From Chitinivorax sp. PXF-14 (lineage in GTDB: Bacteria > Pseudomonadota > Gammaproteobacteria > Burkholderiales > SCOH01), in contig NZ_JBFNXJ010000006.1 in NCBI RefSeq assembly GCF_040812015.1, positions 158,142 to 222,141 on the forward strand: a DNA stretch of 64,000 nt. Reading direction: 5' to 3'. A model generated the notes under the pieces. That model was not told the origin of the DNA, made no database searches, and was given only the letters and a program-made list of their open reading frames with translations. Shown piece after piece: positions 9,180-26,738 of the stretch; position 1 is the first letter of the stretch, and each line of letters begins with the position of its first letter. The position numbers were made by a program, and so were the translations under genes.

Positions 9180-10310
9180 TTACCGGCTCAGCTCGCCTCG
9201 TTGGTTCAGCATCGTCAGCTCGACATACTTGCTGCCCTGATGCTGCTTGTCGCTGAAGCTGACCTTGTAGTTGCCGAGGTCATATTCCTTCATCGTGTCG
9301 AGCGCCTTGATCACGCCTTCCCTGGTCGGGTTCTTGCCGGCGCGGCGGATGCCCTCTGCCAGCACCTTGGCGTTGATGTAGCCTTCGAGCGAGGCATAGG
9401 ACGGGCGCGCCGACGGCGCATGCTGCGCCAGCAGGTCGCGGTATTCGCGGATCAGCTTGAGATGATCCGCATCGGGTGAGGGGAAGACCTGCGAGATGCC
9501 CACGCCGGCAACCGCTGGAGCGCCATCCTGCCGTATCAGTTCGTCGTAGTTGGCGGTGGATATGTTGAACAGCTGCGACTTGCCGCCCAGTTCGCGGAAC
9601 TGCTTGATGAACGCCGCCGTCGGGCGAGTGATGGAGATCATCATCACCGCGTCGGGGTTGAGCTTGGCCAGCGCCGTGGCCGCCTCCTTCACGTCGTCCG
9701 AGCCCTTCTCGTAGGTCGCGGTTGCCACCAGTTGCATGTCGTGCGCCTTCAGCGAGCGCTTGGCGGCGTCCAGGCCGGCCGTGCCGAACGGGTCGCGCTG
9801 GAACATCACACCGACTTTCGAGATACCGAGGTTGCTCAGCAGCGAGACAATCTTCTCCACCTCGTCGTGGTAGCCGGCACGGGTATGAAAGAGGTAGGGG
9901 TTGAACGGGTCCCGCGTGCTGAGCGCGCCGGTATAGACCCCGACCAGCGCAATGCGGCTCTTGTCGAGCTGCTTGCTGGCAAGCAGGTCGGTCACGTTGG
10001 CTGTGCCGTAGAAGCTCATCAACGCGATGGCCTTGTCGTTTTCGATCAACTGCTTGGCATTCTGCGCCGTGAGGGCGGATTGGTACTGGTCATCCTTGAC
10101 GACCAGCTTGATCGTTTGACCGTTGATACCGCCATTTGCATTCAGATGATCGAAGTACACCTTGGCGCCAAGCGCTAAGGCGTTGCCGGTCTCGGCGGCC
10201 ACGCCGCTCAGCGGCGACGACTCGCCAATGACGAGGTCTGCGTTGGCCTGGCCCATGGCCACGCAGAGACAGCCGGCCAGAAGAGATTTCAGTACAGCAT
10301 CAATTCGCAT
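9180..10310 (-). CDS. Branched-chain amino acid-type ABC transporter substrate-binding protein
   Basis: This 376-residue periplasmic protein belongs to the Peripla_BP_6 (LivJ-like) family. It has a Sec signal peptide (cleaving after about NADA, residue 24), then LVIGESSPLSGVAAETGN, the typical first strand and ligand loop, and KLVVKDDQYQSALTAQNAK. It matches the group found as lone genes without adjacent permeases, and no liv permease is in the window. The frame could extend upstream to 10445, but the ATG at 10310 directly precedes the signal peptide, so I prefer it. The ligand is unknown; amino acids or small aromatic acids are typical. It is convergent with dppF and divergent from coaD. Confidence 0.85.
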   Translation of the reverse strand: MRIDAVLKSLLAGCLCVAMGQANADLVIGESSPLSGVAAETGNALALGAKVYFDHLNANGGINGQTIKLVVKDDQYQSALTAQNAKQLIENDKAIALMSFYGTANVTDLLASKQLDKSRIALVGVYTGALSTRDPFNPYLFHTRAGYHDEVEKIVSLLSNLGISKVGVMFQRDPFGTAGLDAAKRSLKAHDMQLVATATYEKGSDDVKEAATALAKLNPDAVMMISITRPTAAFIKQFRELGGKSQLFNISTANYDELIRQDGAPAVAGVGISQVFPSPDADHLKLIREYRDLLAQHAPSARPSYASLEGYINAKVLAEGIRRAGKNPTREGVIKALDTMKEYDLGNYKVSFSDKQHQGSKYVELTMLNQRGELSR

Positions 10311-10447
10311 GGAGACTCCGTTTGGGGGTGAGGGGTCTTTCGCCCGGCGGCACACGTCGAGCCCATCCATTAAAGCAGACGATGCCCAAAATGCCACGGG
10401 GATTTTCCCGGGGGAACCGCTTGCCACGGCGCTCCGGGCGCGCATGT

Positions 10448-10453
10448 TATAGT
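10448..10453 (+). promoter_or_regulatory. coaD: Possible -10 element of the coaD promoter
   Basis: TATAGT lies 35 bases upstream of the coaD start. A TTGCCA upstream is 21 bases away, longer than ideal, so only the -10 is proposed. Confidence 0.3.
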
Positions 10454-10488
10454 CTCAAGGCAAGCAATTACGCCGATGGAGCGCAGCA

Positions 10489-10986
10489 ATGAAACGTGCG
10501 GTTTACGCAGGTAGTTTTGACCCTGTCACCAAGGGGCATCTCTGGATGATCGAGCAGGGGGTCAAGCTGTTTGATGAGCTGGTGGTGGCAATCGGCCTCA
10601 ACCCCGAGAAGCGCTACACCTTCAGTGTCGGCGAACGCAAGGTGATGCTCAAGGAGTGCACCCGCCACCTGCCGCATCTACGTGTCGAGGCCTTCGAGAA
10701 CCAGTTTCTCGTCAATTACGCCAAGTCCATCGGGGCCAACTACATCCTGCGCGGCATCCGCTCCACCAGCGATTACGAGTTCGAACGCACCATGCGCTAT
10801 ATCAATGGCGACCTGTTTCCGGACATCGACACGCTATTCCTCATGCCGCCACGCGAGATCGCCGAGGTCAGCTCCACCATGGTGAAGGGCCTGGTCGGCC
10901 CCGACGGCTGGCAGCAGGTGGTCAAGCAGTATGTGCCGGAAGCGGTGTATCAGCATCTTCTCGACAACGCAGCGCAGGGGTCCTGA
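10489..10986 (+). CDS. coaD: Phosphopantetheine adenylyltransferase
   Basis: CoaD (165 residues, cytoplasmic) transfers AMP from ATP to 4'-phosphopantetheine, the penultimate step of coenzyme A synthesis. The nucleotidyltransferase signature is in [13 protein letters not shown] (residues 5-17; the TxGH motif is TKGH). The region [17 protein letters not shown] binds phosphopantetheine and ATP, and EVSSTMVK is the C-terminal ISSTxVR-type motif. The length is normal. Its TGA overlaps the ATG of the methyltransferase gene downstream, so the two are probably coupled. Confidence 0.96.
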   Translation: MKRAVYAGSFDPVTKGHLWMIEQGVKLFDELVVAIGLNPEKRYTFSVGERKVMLKECTRHLPHLRVEAFENQFLVNYAKSIGANYILRGIRSTSDYEFERTMRYINGDLFPDIDTLFLMPPREIAEVSSTMVKGLVGPDGWQQVVKQYVPEAVYQHLLDNAAQGS

Positions 10987-11936
10987 TGGCCGATCTCTCC
11001 GCATTTGAAAACCGCCTGCGAAAGAACCTCAAGCATTGGGGAAAATGGGCGCGCCGCAACGGCATTCAGTGCTATCGCCTGTATGACCGCGACGTCCCGG
11101 AATTTCCGCTGATCGTTGATATCTATGGTGAGCGTGTTCACCTGCAGGAGGTCGATACCGGCTGGCAAATGGACGAGGCCGACTATCAGTCCTGGCTGGA
11201 CGCGGTGAGGCAGCGCGTGGCCGATGTCCTGGCCTTGCCGCTCGATGCCGTGGCGCTGAAACAGCGGCGTCGTCAGAAAGGCCTGGAGCAGTATGAAAAG
11301 ACCGGGCGCGAGGGGGTGGATTTCGTCGTGGGGGAGGGCAGACACCGTTTCATCGTCAATCTGGACGAATACCTCGACACCGGGCTGTTTCTCGACCACC
11401 GCAACACGCGTCGCATGGTGGAGCAGGAGGCAGCCGGCAAGCGCGTGCTCAACCTGTTCGCTTACACAGGCAGCTTCAGTGTCTATGCCGCGGCGGGTGG
11501 CGCGTCCGAGGTCATTACCGTCGACCTGTCCAATACCTATCAGGACTGGGCACGCCGCAATCTGCTCGAAAATGGCTTCGACGGCCCTCGCTACGAGATG
11601 GTACGTGCCGATGTGTTCCGCTATCTCGACGATGCGGTGGAGCGGAGCGAGCGCTTCGACCTGATCGTCATGGATCCACCCACCTTCTCGAACTCGGCCA
11701 AGATGCAGGGAATACTGGATGTGCAGCGCGACCATCCCTTACTGGTCCGCCAGTGCCTCCGCCTGCTGAATCCTGGCGGCGTCCTGTATTTCTCGAACAA
11801 TCTCCGCACTTTCAAGCTGGACGAATCGCTGGTAGACGAATGTGAGCTTCAGGAAATCTCTGCCCAGACGGTTCCTGACGATTTTCGTAACAAGCGGATT
11901 CACCGCTGCTGGCGCATGGTGAAACGAGCGCTCTGA
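10986..11936 (+). CDS. Free-standing RlmK-like SAM-dependent rRNA methyltransferase
   Basis: This 316-residue protein aligns in character with the C-terminal (RlmK) half of RlmL/RlmKL, which makes 7-methylguanosine 2069 in 23S rRNA. It starts with FENRLRKNLKHWGKWARRNG and has RRRQKGLEQYEK, LDTGLFLDHRNTRRM, the SAM-binding LNLFAYTGSFSVYAA, and the catalytic-site MDPPTFSNSAKM. The N-terminal THUMP and RlmL methyltransferase halves are absent. The ATG at 10986 shares a base with the coaD stop. Other possibilities are RlmI-like enzymes, but these carry a PUA domain that is missing here. No terminator is evident before the tRNA cluster. Confidence 0.82.
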   Translation: MADLSAFENRLRKNLKHWGKWARRNGIQCYRLYDRDVPEFPLIVDIYGERVHLQEVDTGWQMDEADYQSWLDAVRQRVADVLALPLDAVALKQRRRQKGLEQYEKTGREGVDFVVGEGRHRFIVNLDEYLDTGLFLDHRNTRRMVEQEAAGKRVLNLFAYTGSFSVYAAAGGASEVITVDLSNTYQDWARRNLLENGFDGPRYEMVRADVFRYLDDAVERSERFDLIVMDPPTFSNSAKMQGILDVQRDHPLLVRQCLRLLNPGGVLYFSNNLRTFKLDESLVDECELQEISAQTVPDDFRNKRIHRCWRMVKRAL

Positions 11937-12017
11937 CTGGATGAATAAAAAAATCCTATCAAATCAATTGCTTTGATTGCCGCGTGAAAAATATTAAAAA
12001 TTTTCTGCAAATAGTGT

Positions 12018-12046
12018 TTGACAGCTGCTTTCAACCTCACCATAAT
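12018..12046 (+). promoter_or_regulatory. Strong sigma-70 promoter for the tRNA-tuf unit
   Basis: TTGACA, 17 bases, then CATAAT, within an A/T-rich upstream region (about 11940-12017) that could act as an UP element. Transcription would begin just before tRNA-Tyr at 12061. Confidence 0.85.
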
Positions 12047-12060
12047 GCGCCGCTCATTCA

Positions 12061-12145
12061 GGAGGGATTCCCGAGCGGTCAAAGGGATCAGACTGTAAAT
12101 CTGACGGCTCTGCCTTCGAAGGTTCGAATCCTTCTCCCTCCACCA
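12061..12145 (+). tRNA. tRNA-Tyr (GTA)
   Basis: The acceptor stem GGAGGGA/TCCCTCC closes an 85-nt class II tRNA with a long variable arm. The anticodon GTA is at 12095-12097, the T-loop is GTTCGAATC, the discriminator base is A, and CCA is encoded (12143-12145). Confidence 0.97.
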
Positions 12146-12214
12146 GATTTATGTTTGCTTGCGGAGTGAAGTGTAATCCGTGAGACGAGTGAGGTTTTAA
12201 GTCGGCTTGGCTCC

Positions 12215-12288
12215 GCGGGTGTAGCTCAATGGTAGAGCAGAAGCCTTCCAAGCTTACGACGAGGGTTCGATTCCCTTCACCCGCTCCA
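12215..12288 (+). tRNA. tRNA-Gly (TCC)
   Basis: The acceptor stem is GCGGGTG/CACCCGC, the anticodon TCC is at 12247-12249, the T-loop is GGTTCGATTCC and CCA is encoded. It is 74 nt long with CCA and lies in the same unit as its neighbours. Confidence 0.97.
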
Positions 12289-12302
12289 CCATCAGGTCAA
12301 GC

Positions 12303-12377
<75 letters not shown>

Positions 12378-12420
12378 GTCTTCTGGATTCCCAGTATCTT
12401 CGGAAATTTAAGGAACGATC

Positions 12421-13611
<1,191 letters not shown>

Positions 13612-13614
13612 TAG

Positions 13615-13642
13615 TTGCAAGAAAAGGTGGCATGAGTATAAT
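13615..13642 (+). promoter_or_regulatory. Sigma-70 promoter for tRNA-Trp (and secE-nusG)
   Basis: TTGCAA, 16 bases, then a perfect TATAAT. It lies between the tuf stop codon and tRNA-Trp, 13 bases before the tRNA. Confidence 0.7.
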
Positions 13643-13654
13643 GCTGCCTCCCCT

Positions 13655-13730
13655 AGGCGAGTAGCTCAATTGGCAGAGTATCGGTCTCCAAAACCGAGGG
13701 TTGGGGGTTCGAGGCCCTCCTCGCCTGCCA
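13655..13730 (+). tRNA. tRNA-Trp (CCA)
   Basis: The acceptor stem is AGGCGAG/CTCGCCT, the anticodon CCA is at 13688-13690, the discriminator is G and CCA is encoded. It is 76 nt long. The gene sits between tuf and secE, the usual betaproteobacterial order. Confidence 0.97.
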
Positions 13731-13736
13731 AATAAT

Positions 13737-13762
13737 GCCACCCGGCTATGCCGGGTGGCTTT
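13737..13762 (+). terminator. Hairpin after tRNA-Trp
   Basis: A perfect 10-bp stem GCCACCCGGC/GCCGGGTGGC with loop TAT is followed by TTTA. The short T-tract suggests partial termination, letting some transcription reach secE. Confidence 0.6.
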
Positions 13763-13802
13763 ACACGTTTCGAGGTTTCCTCGACGGTAGATTCCAGAGG
13801 CT

Positions 13803-14159
13803 ATGGAAGTTCAAGACAGAATAAAGGTCGCTGCGGCGCTGATGTTGATGGTGCTGGGGGTGGTCGGATACTACGTGCTCGCTTCGAGCGGCTCTTTTGT
13901 CCGGGTGTTGTCGGTGCTTGTCGGCTTGGTTGCTGCTGGCGGTGTGGTGCTGACGAGTACGCCGGGGAAGGGTTTTGTTGAATTTGCCAAGGAGTCGGTG
14001 GCGGAGGCCAAGAAGGTGGTGTGGCCAGCCCGCAAGGAAACCGTGCAACTGACCATGGTGGTATTTGGTTTTGTTGTCGTGCTGGCGCTATTCATGTGGT
14101 TGGTGGATGGCACGATTACTTGGTTGTTCTACGATCTTTTGCTCGGGCGGAGTAAATAA
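13803..14159 (+). CDS. secE: Preprotein translocase subunit SecE
   Basis: SecE (118 residues) clamps SecY in the inner-membrane export channel. Two hydrophobic segments near the N-terminus (about residues 8-26 and 33-51) are followed by the conserved amphipathic motif [20 protein letters not shown] (about residues 60-79) and the essential third membrane segment. This is the three-segment form found in proteobacteria. The stop codon overlaps the nusG start by one base, showing tight coupling. Confidence 0.96.
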   Translation: MEVQDRIKVAAALMLMVLGVVGYYVLASSGSFVRVLSVLVGLVAAGGVVLTSTPGKGFVEFAKESVAEAKKVVWPARKETVQLTMVVFGFVVVLALFMWLVDGTITWLFYDLLLGRSK

Positions 14160-14692
14160 TGGCTAAGCGTTGGTATGTGGTTCATGCCTACTCCGGTTTC
14201 GAGAAGAGCGTGCAGCGTGCGCTGAAAGAGCGCATTGATCGTTCGGATATGGCTGATATGTTTGGCCAGATCCTCGTTCCGGTTGAAGAGGTGATGGAGA
14301 TTCGTTCTGGTCGCAAGAGTGTGGCTGAACGCAAATTCTTCCCGGGTTATGTGCTCGTCGAAATGGAAATGACGGACGAGTCGTGGCACTTGGTTAAGAG
14401 TACACCCAAAGTGACTGGTTTTGTCGGTGGGTCGGGAATGAAGCCGACACCCATCAGTCAGAAGGAGGTGGACTCCCTGATGCAGCAGATGCAGGAAGGG
14501 GTCGAGAAGCCCAAGCCCAAGGTACTGTTCGAGATTGGTCAGCTCGTGCGTGTGGCTGAAGGGCCGTTCACCGACTTTAACGGTACGGTCGAGCACGTCG
14601 ATTACGACAAGAATAAATTGCGTGTTTCTGTTCTGATCTTTGGTCGCCCGACTCCGGTCGAGCTTGATTTTGGTCAGGTCGAAAAGGCATAA
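14159..14692 (+). CDS. nusG: Transcription termination/antitermination factor NusG
   Basis: NusG (177 residues) binds RNA polymerase, suppresses pausing, and links it to Rho or to ribosomal protein S10. The N-terminal domain begins with [20 protein letters not shown], and the C-terminal KOW domain holds [20 protein letters not shown]. It overlaps secE by one base, the canonical secE-nusG pair, and is followed by rplK after an 86-base leader with hairpins. Confidence 0.97.
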   Translation: MAKRWYVVHAYSGFEKSVQRALKERIDRSDMADMFGQILVPVEEVMEIRSGRKSVAERKFFPGYVLVEMEMTDESWHLVKSTPKVTGFVGGSGMKPTPISQKEVDSLMQQMQEGVEKPKPKVLFEIGQLVRVAEGPFTDFNGTVEHVDYDKNKLRVSVLIFGRPTPVELDFGQVEKA

Positions 14693-14698
14693 GGTTTT

Positions 14699-14754
14699 CG
14701 CTGCGCGAGCAGCGTTTTGTAACGGGGAGCGGCGGCGTTATATCGCTGTTGCGT
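14699..14754 (+). promoter_or_regulatory. Leader hairpins between nusG and rplK
   Basis: Two hairpins lie here. One is CGCTGC/GCAGCG with loop GCGA and a TTTT tail (14699-14718), and the other is a 9-bp stem with three G-U pairs (14729-14737 with 14744-14752). In other bacteria ribosomal protein L1 represses the rplKA mRNA in this leader, so the second stem is a candidate L1 site. The assignment is inference. Confidence 0.3.
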
Positions 14755-14778
14755 TAAACCCATTTAAGGAGCTTCATC

Positions 14779-15210
14779 GTGGCTAAGAAAATTATAGGCT
14801 ACATCAAACTGCAGGTGCCTGCAGGTAAGGCTAACCCCTCGCCACCGATCGGTCCGGCGCTGGGTCAGCGTGGTTTGAATATCATGGAGTTCTGCAAGGC
14901 GTTCAACGCGCAGACTCAAGGCCTGGAGCCAGGTTTGCCGATTCCGGTGGTCATCACCGCGTTCGCCGACAAGAGCTTCACCTTCATCATGAAGACGCCG
15001 CCGGCGACCGTCCTGATCAAGAAGGCGGCTGGCGTGCAAAAGGGTAGCCCGAAGCCACATACCGACAAGGTAGGCAAGCTGACTCGTGCCCAGCTCGAAG
15101 AAATTGCCAAGACCAAGCAGCCTGATTTGACCGCTGCCGACATGGATGCTGCAGTTCGTACGATCGCGGGTTCTGCACGCAGCATGGGTATCGAAACGGA
15201 GGGCGTGTAA
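14779..15210 (+). CDS. rplK: 50S ribosomal protein L11
   Basis: L11 (143 residues) lies at the GTPase-associated centre of the large subunit on 23S rRNA helices 43-44. The proline-rich N-terminal hinge [19 protein letters not shown] (residues 13-31) and the C-terminal RNA-binding domain ending in [10 protein letters not shown] are intact. It starts with GTG after AAGGAG. Its stop codon is directly followed by the rplA ATG. Confidence 0.98.
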   Translation: MAKKIIGYIKLQVPAGKANPSPPIGPALGQRGLNIMEFCKAFNAQTQGLEPGLPIPVVITAFADKSFTFIMKTPPATVLIKKAAGVQKGSPKPHTDKVGKLTRAQLEEIAKTKQPDLTAADMDAAVRTIAGSARSMGIETEGV

Positions 15211-15906
15211 ATGGCTAAGGTTTCCAAGCGTCTCCAAGCGCTGAAGGCAAAGGTTGACCGTAACAAGCTGTACCCGATCGAAGAGGCGCTGGATCTGGTC
15301 AAGGGTGCGGCTACTGCCAAGTTTGACGAGTCCATCGACGTTGCAGTCAATCTCGGCGTTGATGCGCGTAAGTCTGACCAGGTTGTTCGTGGTTCGGTTG
15401 TGCTGCCGCGTGGCACCGGTAAGTCGGTTCGCGTTGCCGTGTTCTCGCAAGGTGCTGCTGCTGAGGCGGCCAAGGCTGCGGGTGCCGAGATCGTCGGTTT
15501 CGAAGATCTGGCAGAGCAGATCAAGGGTGGCATGATGGATTTCGATATCGTGATCGCCAGCCCCGATGCAATGCGTATCGTTGGCCAGCTCGGTCAGATT
15601 CTTGGTCCGCGTGGCCTGATGCCGAACCCCAAGGTTGGCACCGTTACGCCGAACGTTGCCGAGGCAGTCAAGAATGCCAAGGCCGGTCAGGTTCAATACC
15701 GTACCGATAAGGGCGGCATCATTCAGTGCACCATCGGCCGAGCATCGTTCGAGCCGGCTGCGCTGCGTGAAAACCTGGGTGCGCTGATCGAGGCCCTGCA
15801 AAAGGCCAAGCCGGCAAGCTCCAAGGGCATTTACCTGCGCAAGGTTGCAGTATCCAGCACCATGGGTGTCGGTGTCCGTGTGGACACCGCTACGCTCGCG
15901 GGCTGA
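15211..15906 (+). CDS. rplA: 50S ribosomal protein L1
   Basis: L1 (231 residues) forms the mobile L1 stalk that guides deacylated tRNA out of the ribosome, and in many bacteria represses its own rplKA mRNA. It shows [20 protein letters not shown] and the conserved [16 protein letters not shown]. It abuts rplK with no gap. A 279-base leader for rplJ follows. Confidence 0.98.
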   Translation: MAKVSKRLQALKAKVDRNKLYPIEEALDLVKGAATAKFDESIDVAVNLGVDARKSDQVVRGSVVLPRGTGKSVRVAVFSQGAAAEAAKAAGAEIVGFEDLAEQIKGGMMDFDIVIASPDAMRIVGQLGQILGPRGLMPNPKVGTVTPNVAEAVKNAKAGQVQYRTDKGGIIQCTIGRASFEPAALRENLGALIEALQKAKPASSKGIYLRKVAVSSTMGVGVRVDTATLAG

Positions 15907-15919
15907 TTGAGTTGTATCC

Positions 15920-15950
15920 GGCGATGTGGCTGATGCCGCATCGCCCTTTT
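15920..15950 (+). terminator. Attenuator-type hairpin after rplA
   Basis: An 11-bp stem GGCGATGTGGC/GCCGCATCGCC (one G-U) with loop TGAT is followed by CTTTT. It could reduce read-through from rplKA into rplJL. Confidence 0.5.
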
Positions 15951-15984
15951 GACTTTGGGCTGTCGCGTCTGGCGGCAGATTGTC

Positions 15985-16050
15985 AAAGACCGTAGGTGCC
16001 TTTCGGGGCTTAATCTGGCTTTTTGGCCGCCTACGCAGACGGTGCACCCG
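15985..16050 (+). promoter_or_regulatory. Ribosomal protein L10 leader (autoregulatory RNA)
   Basis: The segment GACCGTAGGTGCC near 15988-16000, GGCTTAATC near 16007, and CCTACGCAGACGGTG near 16030-16044 reproduce the conserved core of the L10 leader. In it, the L10-(L7/L12) complex binds the mRNA and blocks rplJL translation. The outer stem pairs ACCGTAGG with CCTACG and ACGGT. It lies about 140 bases upstream of rplJ, as in enteric bacteria. Confidence 0.85.
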
Positions 16051-16185
16051 AATGCAGGTTTCAGATTTTTCACGTCGCAAGGCGTGGAGCCAATCGAAGT
16101 ATCTCCTGAGTCAGGTCGCCGTATCTAGAGCGCGGAATGGTGGCGTTGTTCATCCTTCCGATTCGTTAACTGTAGGAGGTAGACC

Positions 16186-16683
16186 TTGAGTCTCAATCTT
16201 GAAGATAAAAAGGCGGTCGTAGCTGAGGTATCGGCGCAAGTTGCCGGTGCCCAGACTATCGTGATCGCTGAATATCGGGGCATTGAGGTTGCAAGCATGA
16301 CCAAGCTGCGCGCAAAGGCGCGTGAGCAGGGCGTGTACCTGCGCGTTCTCAAGAACACGCTGGCGCGTCGCGCAGTTGCAGATACCCCGTTCGCCGGTCT
16401 GGCTGACCAAATGGTTGGCCCGCTGGTCTACGGTATTTCTGTTGATGCCGTCGCTGCAGCCAAGGTGTTGCATGATTTTTCCAAGGCCGATGACAAGATC
16501 GTCGTCAAGGCAGGCTCTTTCGACGGCAAGGTAATGAACGCCGCTGAAGTTGCTGCCCTGGCGTCGATCCCGAGCCGTGACGAGCTGCTATCCAAGCTGC
16601 TGTTCGTTATGCAGGCTCCGGTGTCCGGTTTTGCACGCGCGATGGCTGCCCTGGCCGAAAAGAAACAGGCCGAAGCCGCGTAA
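16186..16683 (+). CDS. rplJ: 50S ribosomal protein L10
   Basis: L10 (165 residues) anchors the L7/L12 stalk to the large subunit and, with L7/L12, represses its own mRNA through the leader upstream. The start is a TTG, chosen because AGGAGGT ends 5 bases before it and the product then begins [15 protein letters not shown], the standard family start. The RNA-binding core has [20 protein letters not shown]. The C-terminal helix that binds L7/L12 dimers ends in EKKQAEAA. Confidence 0.96.
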   Translation: MSLNLEDKKAVVAEVSAQVAGAQTIVIAEYRGIEVASMTKLRAKAREQGVYLRVLKNTLARRAVADTPFAGLADQMVGPLVYGISVDAVAAAKVLHDFSKADDKIVVKAGSFDGKVMNAAEVAALASIPSRDELLSKLLFVMQAPVSGFARAMAALAEKKQAEAA

Positions 16684-16725
16684 GCGTTTATCTTACAAAG
16701 AAACAAGTTTCAGGAGTTTTAACAA

Positions 16726-17097
16726 ATGGCAATTACCAAAGACGATATCCTCGAAGCCGTTGGCGCGATGTCCGTTCTCGAACTGAACGACCTGGTTAAG
16801 GCGTTCGAAGAGAAGTTCGGCGTTTCCGCTGCTGCTGTTGCTGTTGCTGGCCCCGCTGGCGCCGCTGCACCGGCTGCTGAAGAAAAGACCGAGTTCGACG
16901 TGGTCCTGACTGCCGCTGGCGACAACAAGGTTGGCGTGATCAAGGTTGTTCGCGCAGTGACCGGCCTGGGCCTGAAGGAAGCCAAGGACCTCGTTGACGG
17001 CGCTCCGAAGGCCGTTAAGGAAGGCGCTAACAAGGCTGATGCTGAATCGATCAAGAAGCAGCTGGAAGAAGCCGGCGCCAAGGTCGAAATCAAGTAA
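16726..17097 (+). CDS. rplL: 50S ribosomal protein L7/L12
   Basis: L7/L12 (123 residues) is the multicopy stalk protein that recruits translational GTPases. It has an N-terminal dimerisation domain (about residues 1-33), a flexible Ala/Val-rich hinge (about 35-52), and the C-terminal factor-binding domain with [20 protein letters not shown]. Its codon use is strongly biased, as expected for one of the most abundant proteins. It follows rplJ by 42 bases. Confidence 0.98.
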   Translation: MAITKDDILEAVGAMSVLELNDLVKAFEEKFGVSAAAVAVAGPAGAAAPAAEEKTEFDVVLTAAGDNKVGVIKVVRAVTGLGLKEAKDLVDGAPKAVKEGANKADAESIKKQLEEAGAKVEIK

Positions 17098-17116
17098 TCA
17101 CGCTTTGCGTAGATTG

Positions 17117-17145
17117 GGCTGGTGCTACGGCACCGGCCTGATTTC
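17117..17145 (+). terminator. rplL-rpoB attenuator
   Basis: A 9-bp stem GGCTGGTGC/GCACCGGCC (one G-U) with loop TACG is followed by TGATTTC and GTTT. It matches in place and form the attenuator known between rplL and rpoB in enteric bacteria, which sets a lower expression of RNA polymerase than of the ribosomal proteins. Confidence 0.6.
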
Positions 17146-17254
17146 GTTTGTAGAAAACAAAAACAAGCGGCAAGCAATTCCTTAAAAAGCAATAACTTAT
17201 CTGTAGGTCGCTACTTTTTGTGTTCTAGCGCACCCAACTCGACGGAGTTACCTA

Positions 17255-21325
<4,071 letters not shown>

Positions 21326-21338
21326 GACCAAGGAACAC

Positions 21339-21358
21339 GGGTGGCGCCAGCGCCACCC
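21339..21358 (+). other. Hairpin between rpoB and rpoC
   Basis: A perfect 8-bp stem GGGTGGCG/CGCCACCC has a CCAG loop and no T-tract. It may be an mRNA-stabilising or processing structure rather than a terminator. Confidence 0.5.
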
Positions 21359-21382
21359 CCAAGAAATTCTCAGGAGTAACTG

Positions 21383-25570
<4,188 letters not shown>

Positions 25571-25598
25571 ACCACAATAGCGTCGCAGCCAGTAAGTC

Positions 25599-25638
25599 CG
25601 GATCGGGAGCCTCGAAGGGTTCCCGATCCGTTGTCTTT
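25599..25638 (+). terminator. Terminator after rpoC
   Basis: A perfect 10-bp stem CGGATCGGGA/TCCCGATCCG with a 12-base loop is followed by TTGTCTTT. It ends the rpoBC transcript 14 bases before the str operon promoter. Confidence 0.7.
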
Positions 25639-25651
25639 GAAAGGCCAGGAT

Positions 25652-25681
25652 TTGACAGGGCCTTGAAAAATCACATAGAAT
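25652..25681 (+). promoter_or_regulatory. Sigma-70 promoter of the str operon
   Basis: A perfect TTGACA, 18 bases, then TAGAAT. It lies 63 bases upstream of the rpsL start and just after the rpoC terminator, so rpsL-rpsG-fusA-tuf has its own start point. Confidence 0.8.
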
Positions 25682-25743
25682 CTTGGGTCCTTTCGTCTAG
25701 AGTGGCGGCAATGTTTGTCGCCTCGTTTTTTTAGGAAGAAGCA

Positions 25744-26118
25744 ATGCCAACCATTAACCAACTTGTTCGTAAGGGTCGCCAAAGCGCGCCTGCGAAGAGC
25801 AAGGTTCCCGCGCTGGAAGCTTGCCCGCAGAAGCGTGGTGTATGTACCCGTGTCTACACCACCACCCCAAAGAAGCCAAACTCGGCTCTGCGTAAGGTGT
25901 GTAAGGTTCGCCTGACCAACGGTTTCGAAGTGATTTCGTATATCGGCGGTGAAGGTCACAACCTGCAGGAGCACTCGGTCGTGCTGATTCGCGGTGGTCG
26001 TGTGAAGGACTTGCCTGGTGTTCGTTACCACACCGTGCGCGGTAGTCTGGACACTGCTGGCGTGAAAGATCGTAAGCAGAGTCGTTCCAAGTACGGTACC
26101 AAACGCCCGAAGGCCTAA
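25744..26118 (+). CDS. rpsL: 30S ribosomal protein S12
   Basis: S12 (124 residues) sits at the decoding centre and controls accuracy. Lys43 (in [10 protein letters not shown]) and Lys88 (in [10 protein letters not shown]), the two residues whose change gives streptomycin resistance, are wild type. The Asp89 that is often methylthiolated is present. It heads the str operon. Its start follows AGGAAGAAGC. Confidence 0.99.
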   Translation: MPTINQLVRKGRQSAPAKSKVPALEACPQKRGVCTRVYTTTPKKPNSALRKVCKVRLTNGFEVISYIGGEGHNLQEHSVVLIRGGRVKDLPGVRYHTVRGSLDTAGVKDRKQSRSKYGTKRPKA

Positions 26119-26232
26119 GGTTCCGTGTCAGGCGGCAAGGCCTATGTTGCGCTGCCGTCTAGTAAGCGGCTGGCCAGGTGGTCGGTCGGGAGTGGCGTGT
26201 CACTCAGCTGAATAGATTTGAAGAGGTTAAAA

Positions 26233-26703
26233 ATGCCAAGACGTAGAGAAGTACCCAAACGCGAAGTCCTGCCTGATCCTAAGTTCGGTAATGTGGATCT
26301 GGCAAAATTCATGAACGTGGTGATGCTGGACGGCAAGAAGTCCGTTGCTGAAAACATCGTTTACGGCGCGCTCGAGCAGATCGAGAAGAAGTCCAGCAAA
26401 GATCCGCTGGCTGTCTTCAATCAGGCGATGAGCAATGTAAAGCCTGTGGTTGAGGTCAAGAGTCGTCGTGTCGGTGGTGCGAACTACCAGGTTCCGGTTG
26501 AGGTGCGTCCTGCACGTCGTATGGCATTGGCTATGCGTTGGTTGCGTGAAGCGGCTCGTAAGCGCGGCGAAAAGTCCATGGCATTGCGACTTGCCGGCGA
26601 GCTGCTGGATGCCTCCGAGGGGCGTGGTGGCGCGATGAAGAAGCGCGACGAAGTGCACCGCATGGCGGAAGCGAACAAGGCGTTCTCGCACTATCGCTTC
26701 TAA
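26233..26703 (+). CDS. rpsG: 30S ribosomal protein S7
   Basis: S7 (156 residues) nucleates the 30S head by binding the 3' domain of 16S rRNA, and in enteric bacteria represses its own operon from the rpsL-rpsG spacer. I chose the ATG at 26233, which gives [20 protein letters not shown] after the ribosome site AAGAGG; a TTG 15 bases upstream is less likely. The 114-base spacer before it can form an AGGCGGCA/TGCCGTCT stem that is a candidate S7 site. Confidence 0.97.
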   Translation: MPRRREVPKREVLPDPKFGNVDLAKFMNVVMLDGKKSVAENIVYGALEQIEKKSSKDPLAVFNQAMSNVKPVVEVKSRRVGGANYQVPVEVRPARRMALAMRWLREAARKRGEKSMALRLAGELLDASEGRGGAMKKRDEVHRMAEANKAFSHYRF

Positions 26704-26738
26704 ATCGTTCTTTGAACATTGCTTAAAAGGTTTTAGCT

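Noticed and set aside
10311..10445. N-terminal extension of the branched-chain-type binding protein
   Set aside because: The ATG at 10310 directly precedes a clear signal peptide, and the extension would bury it.
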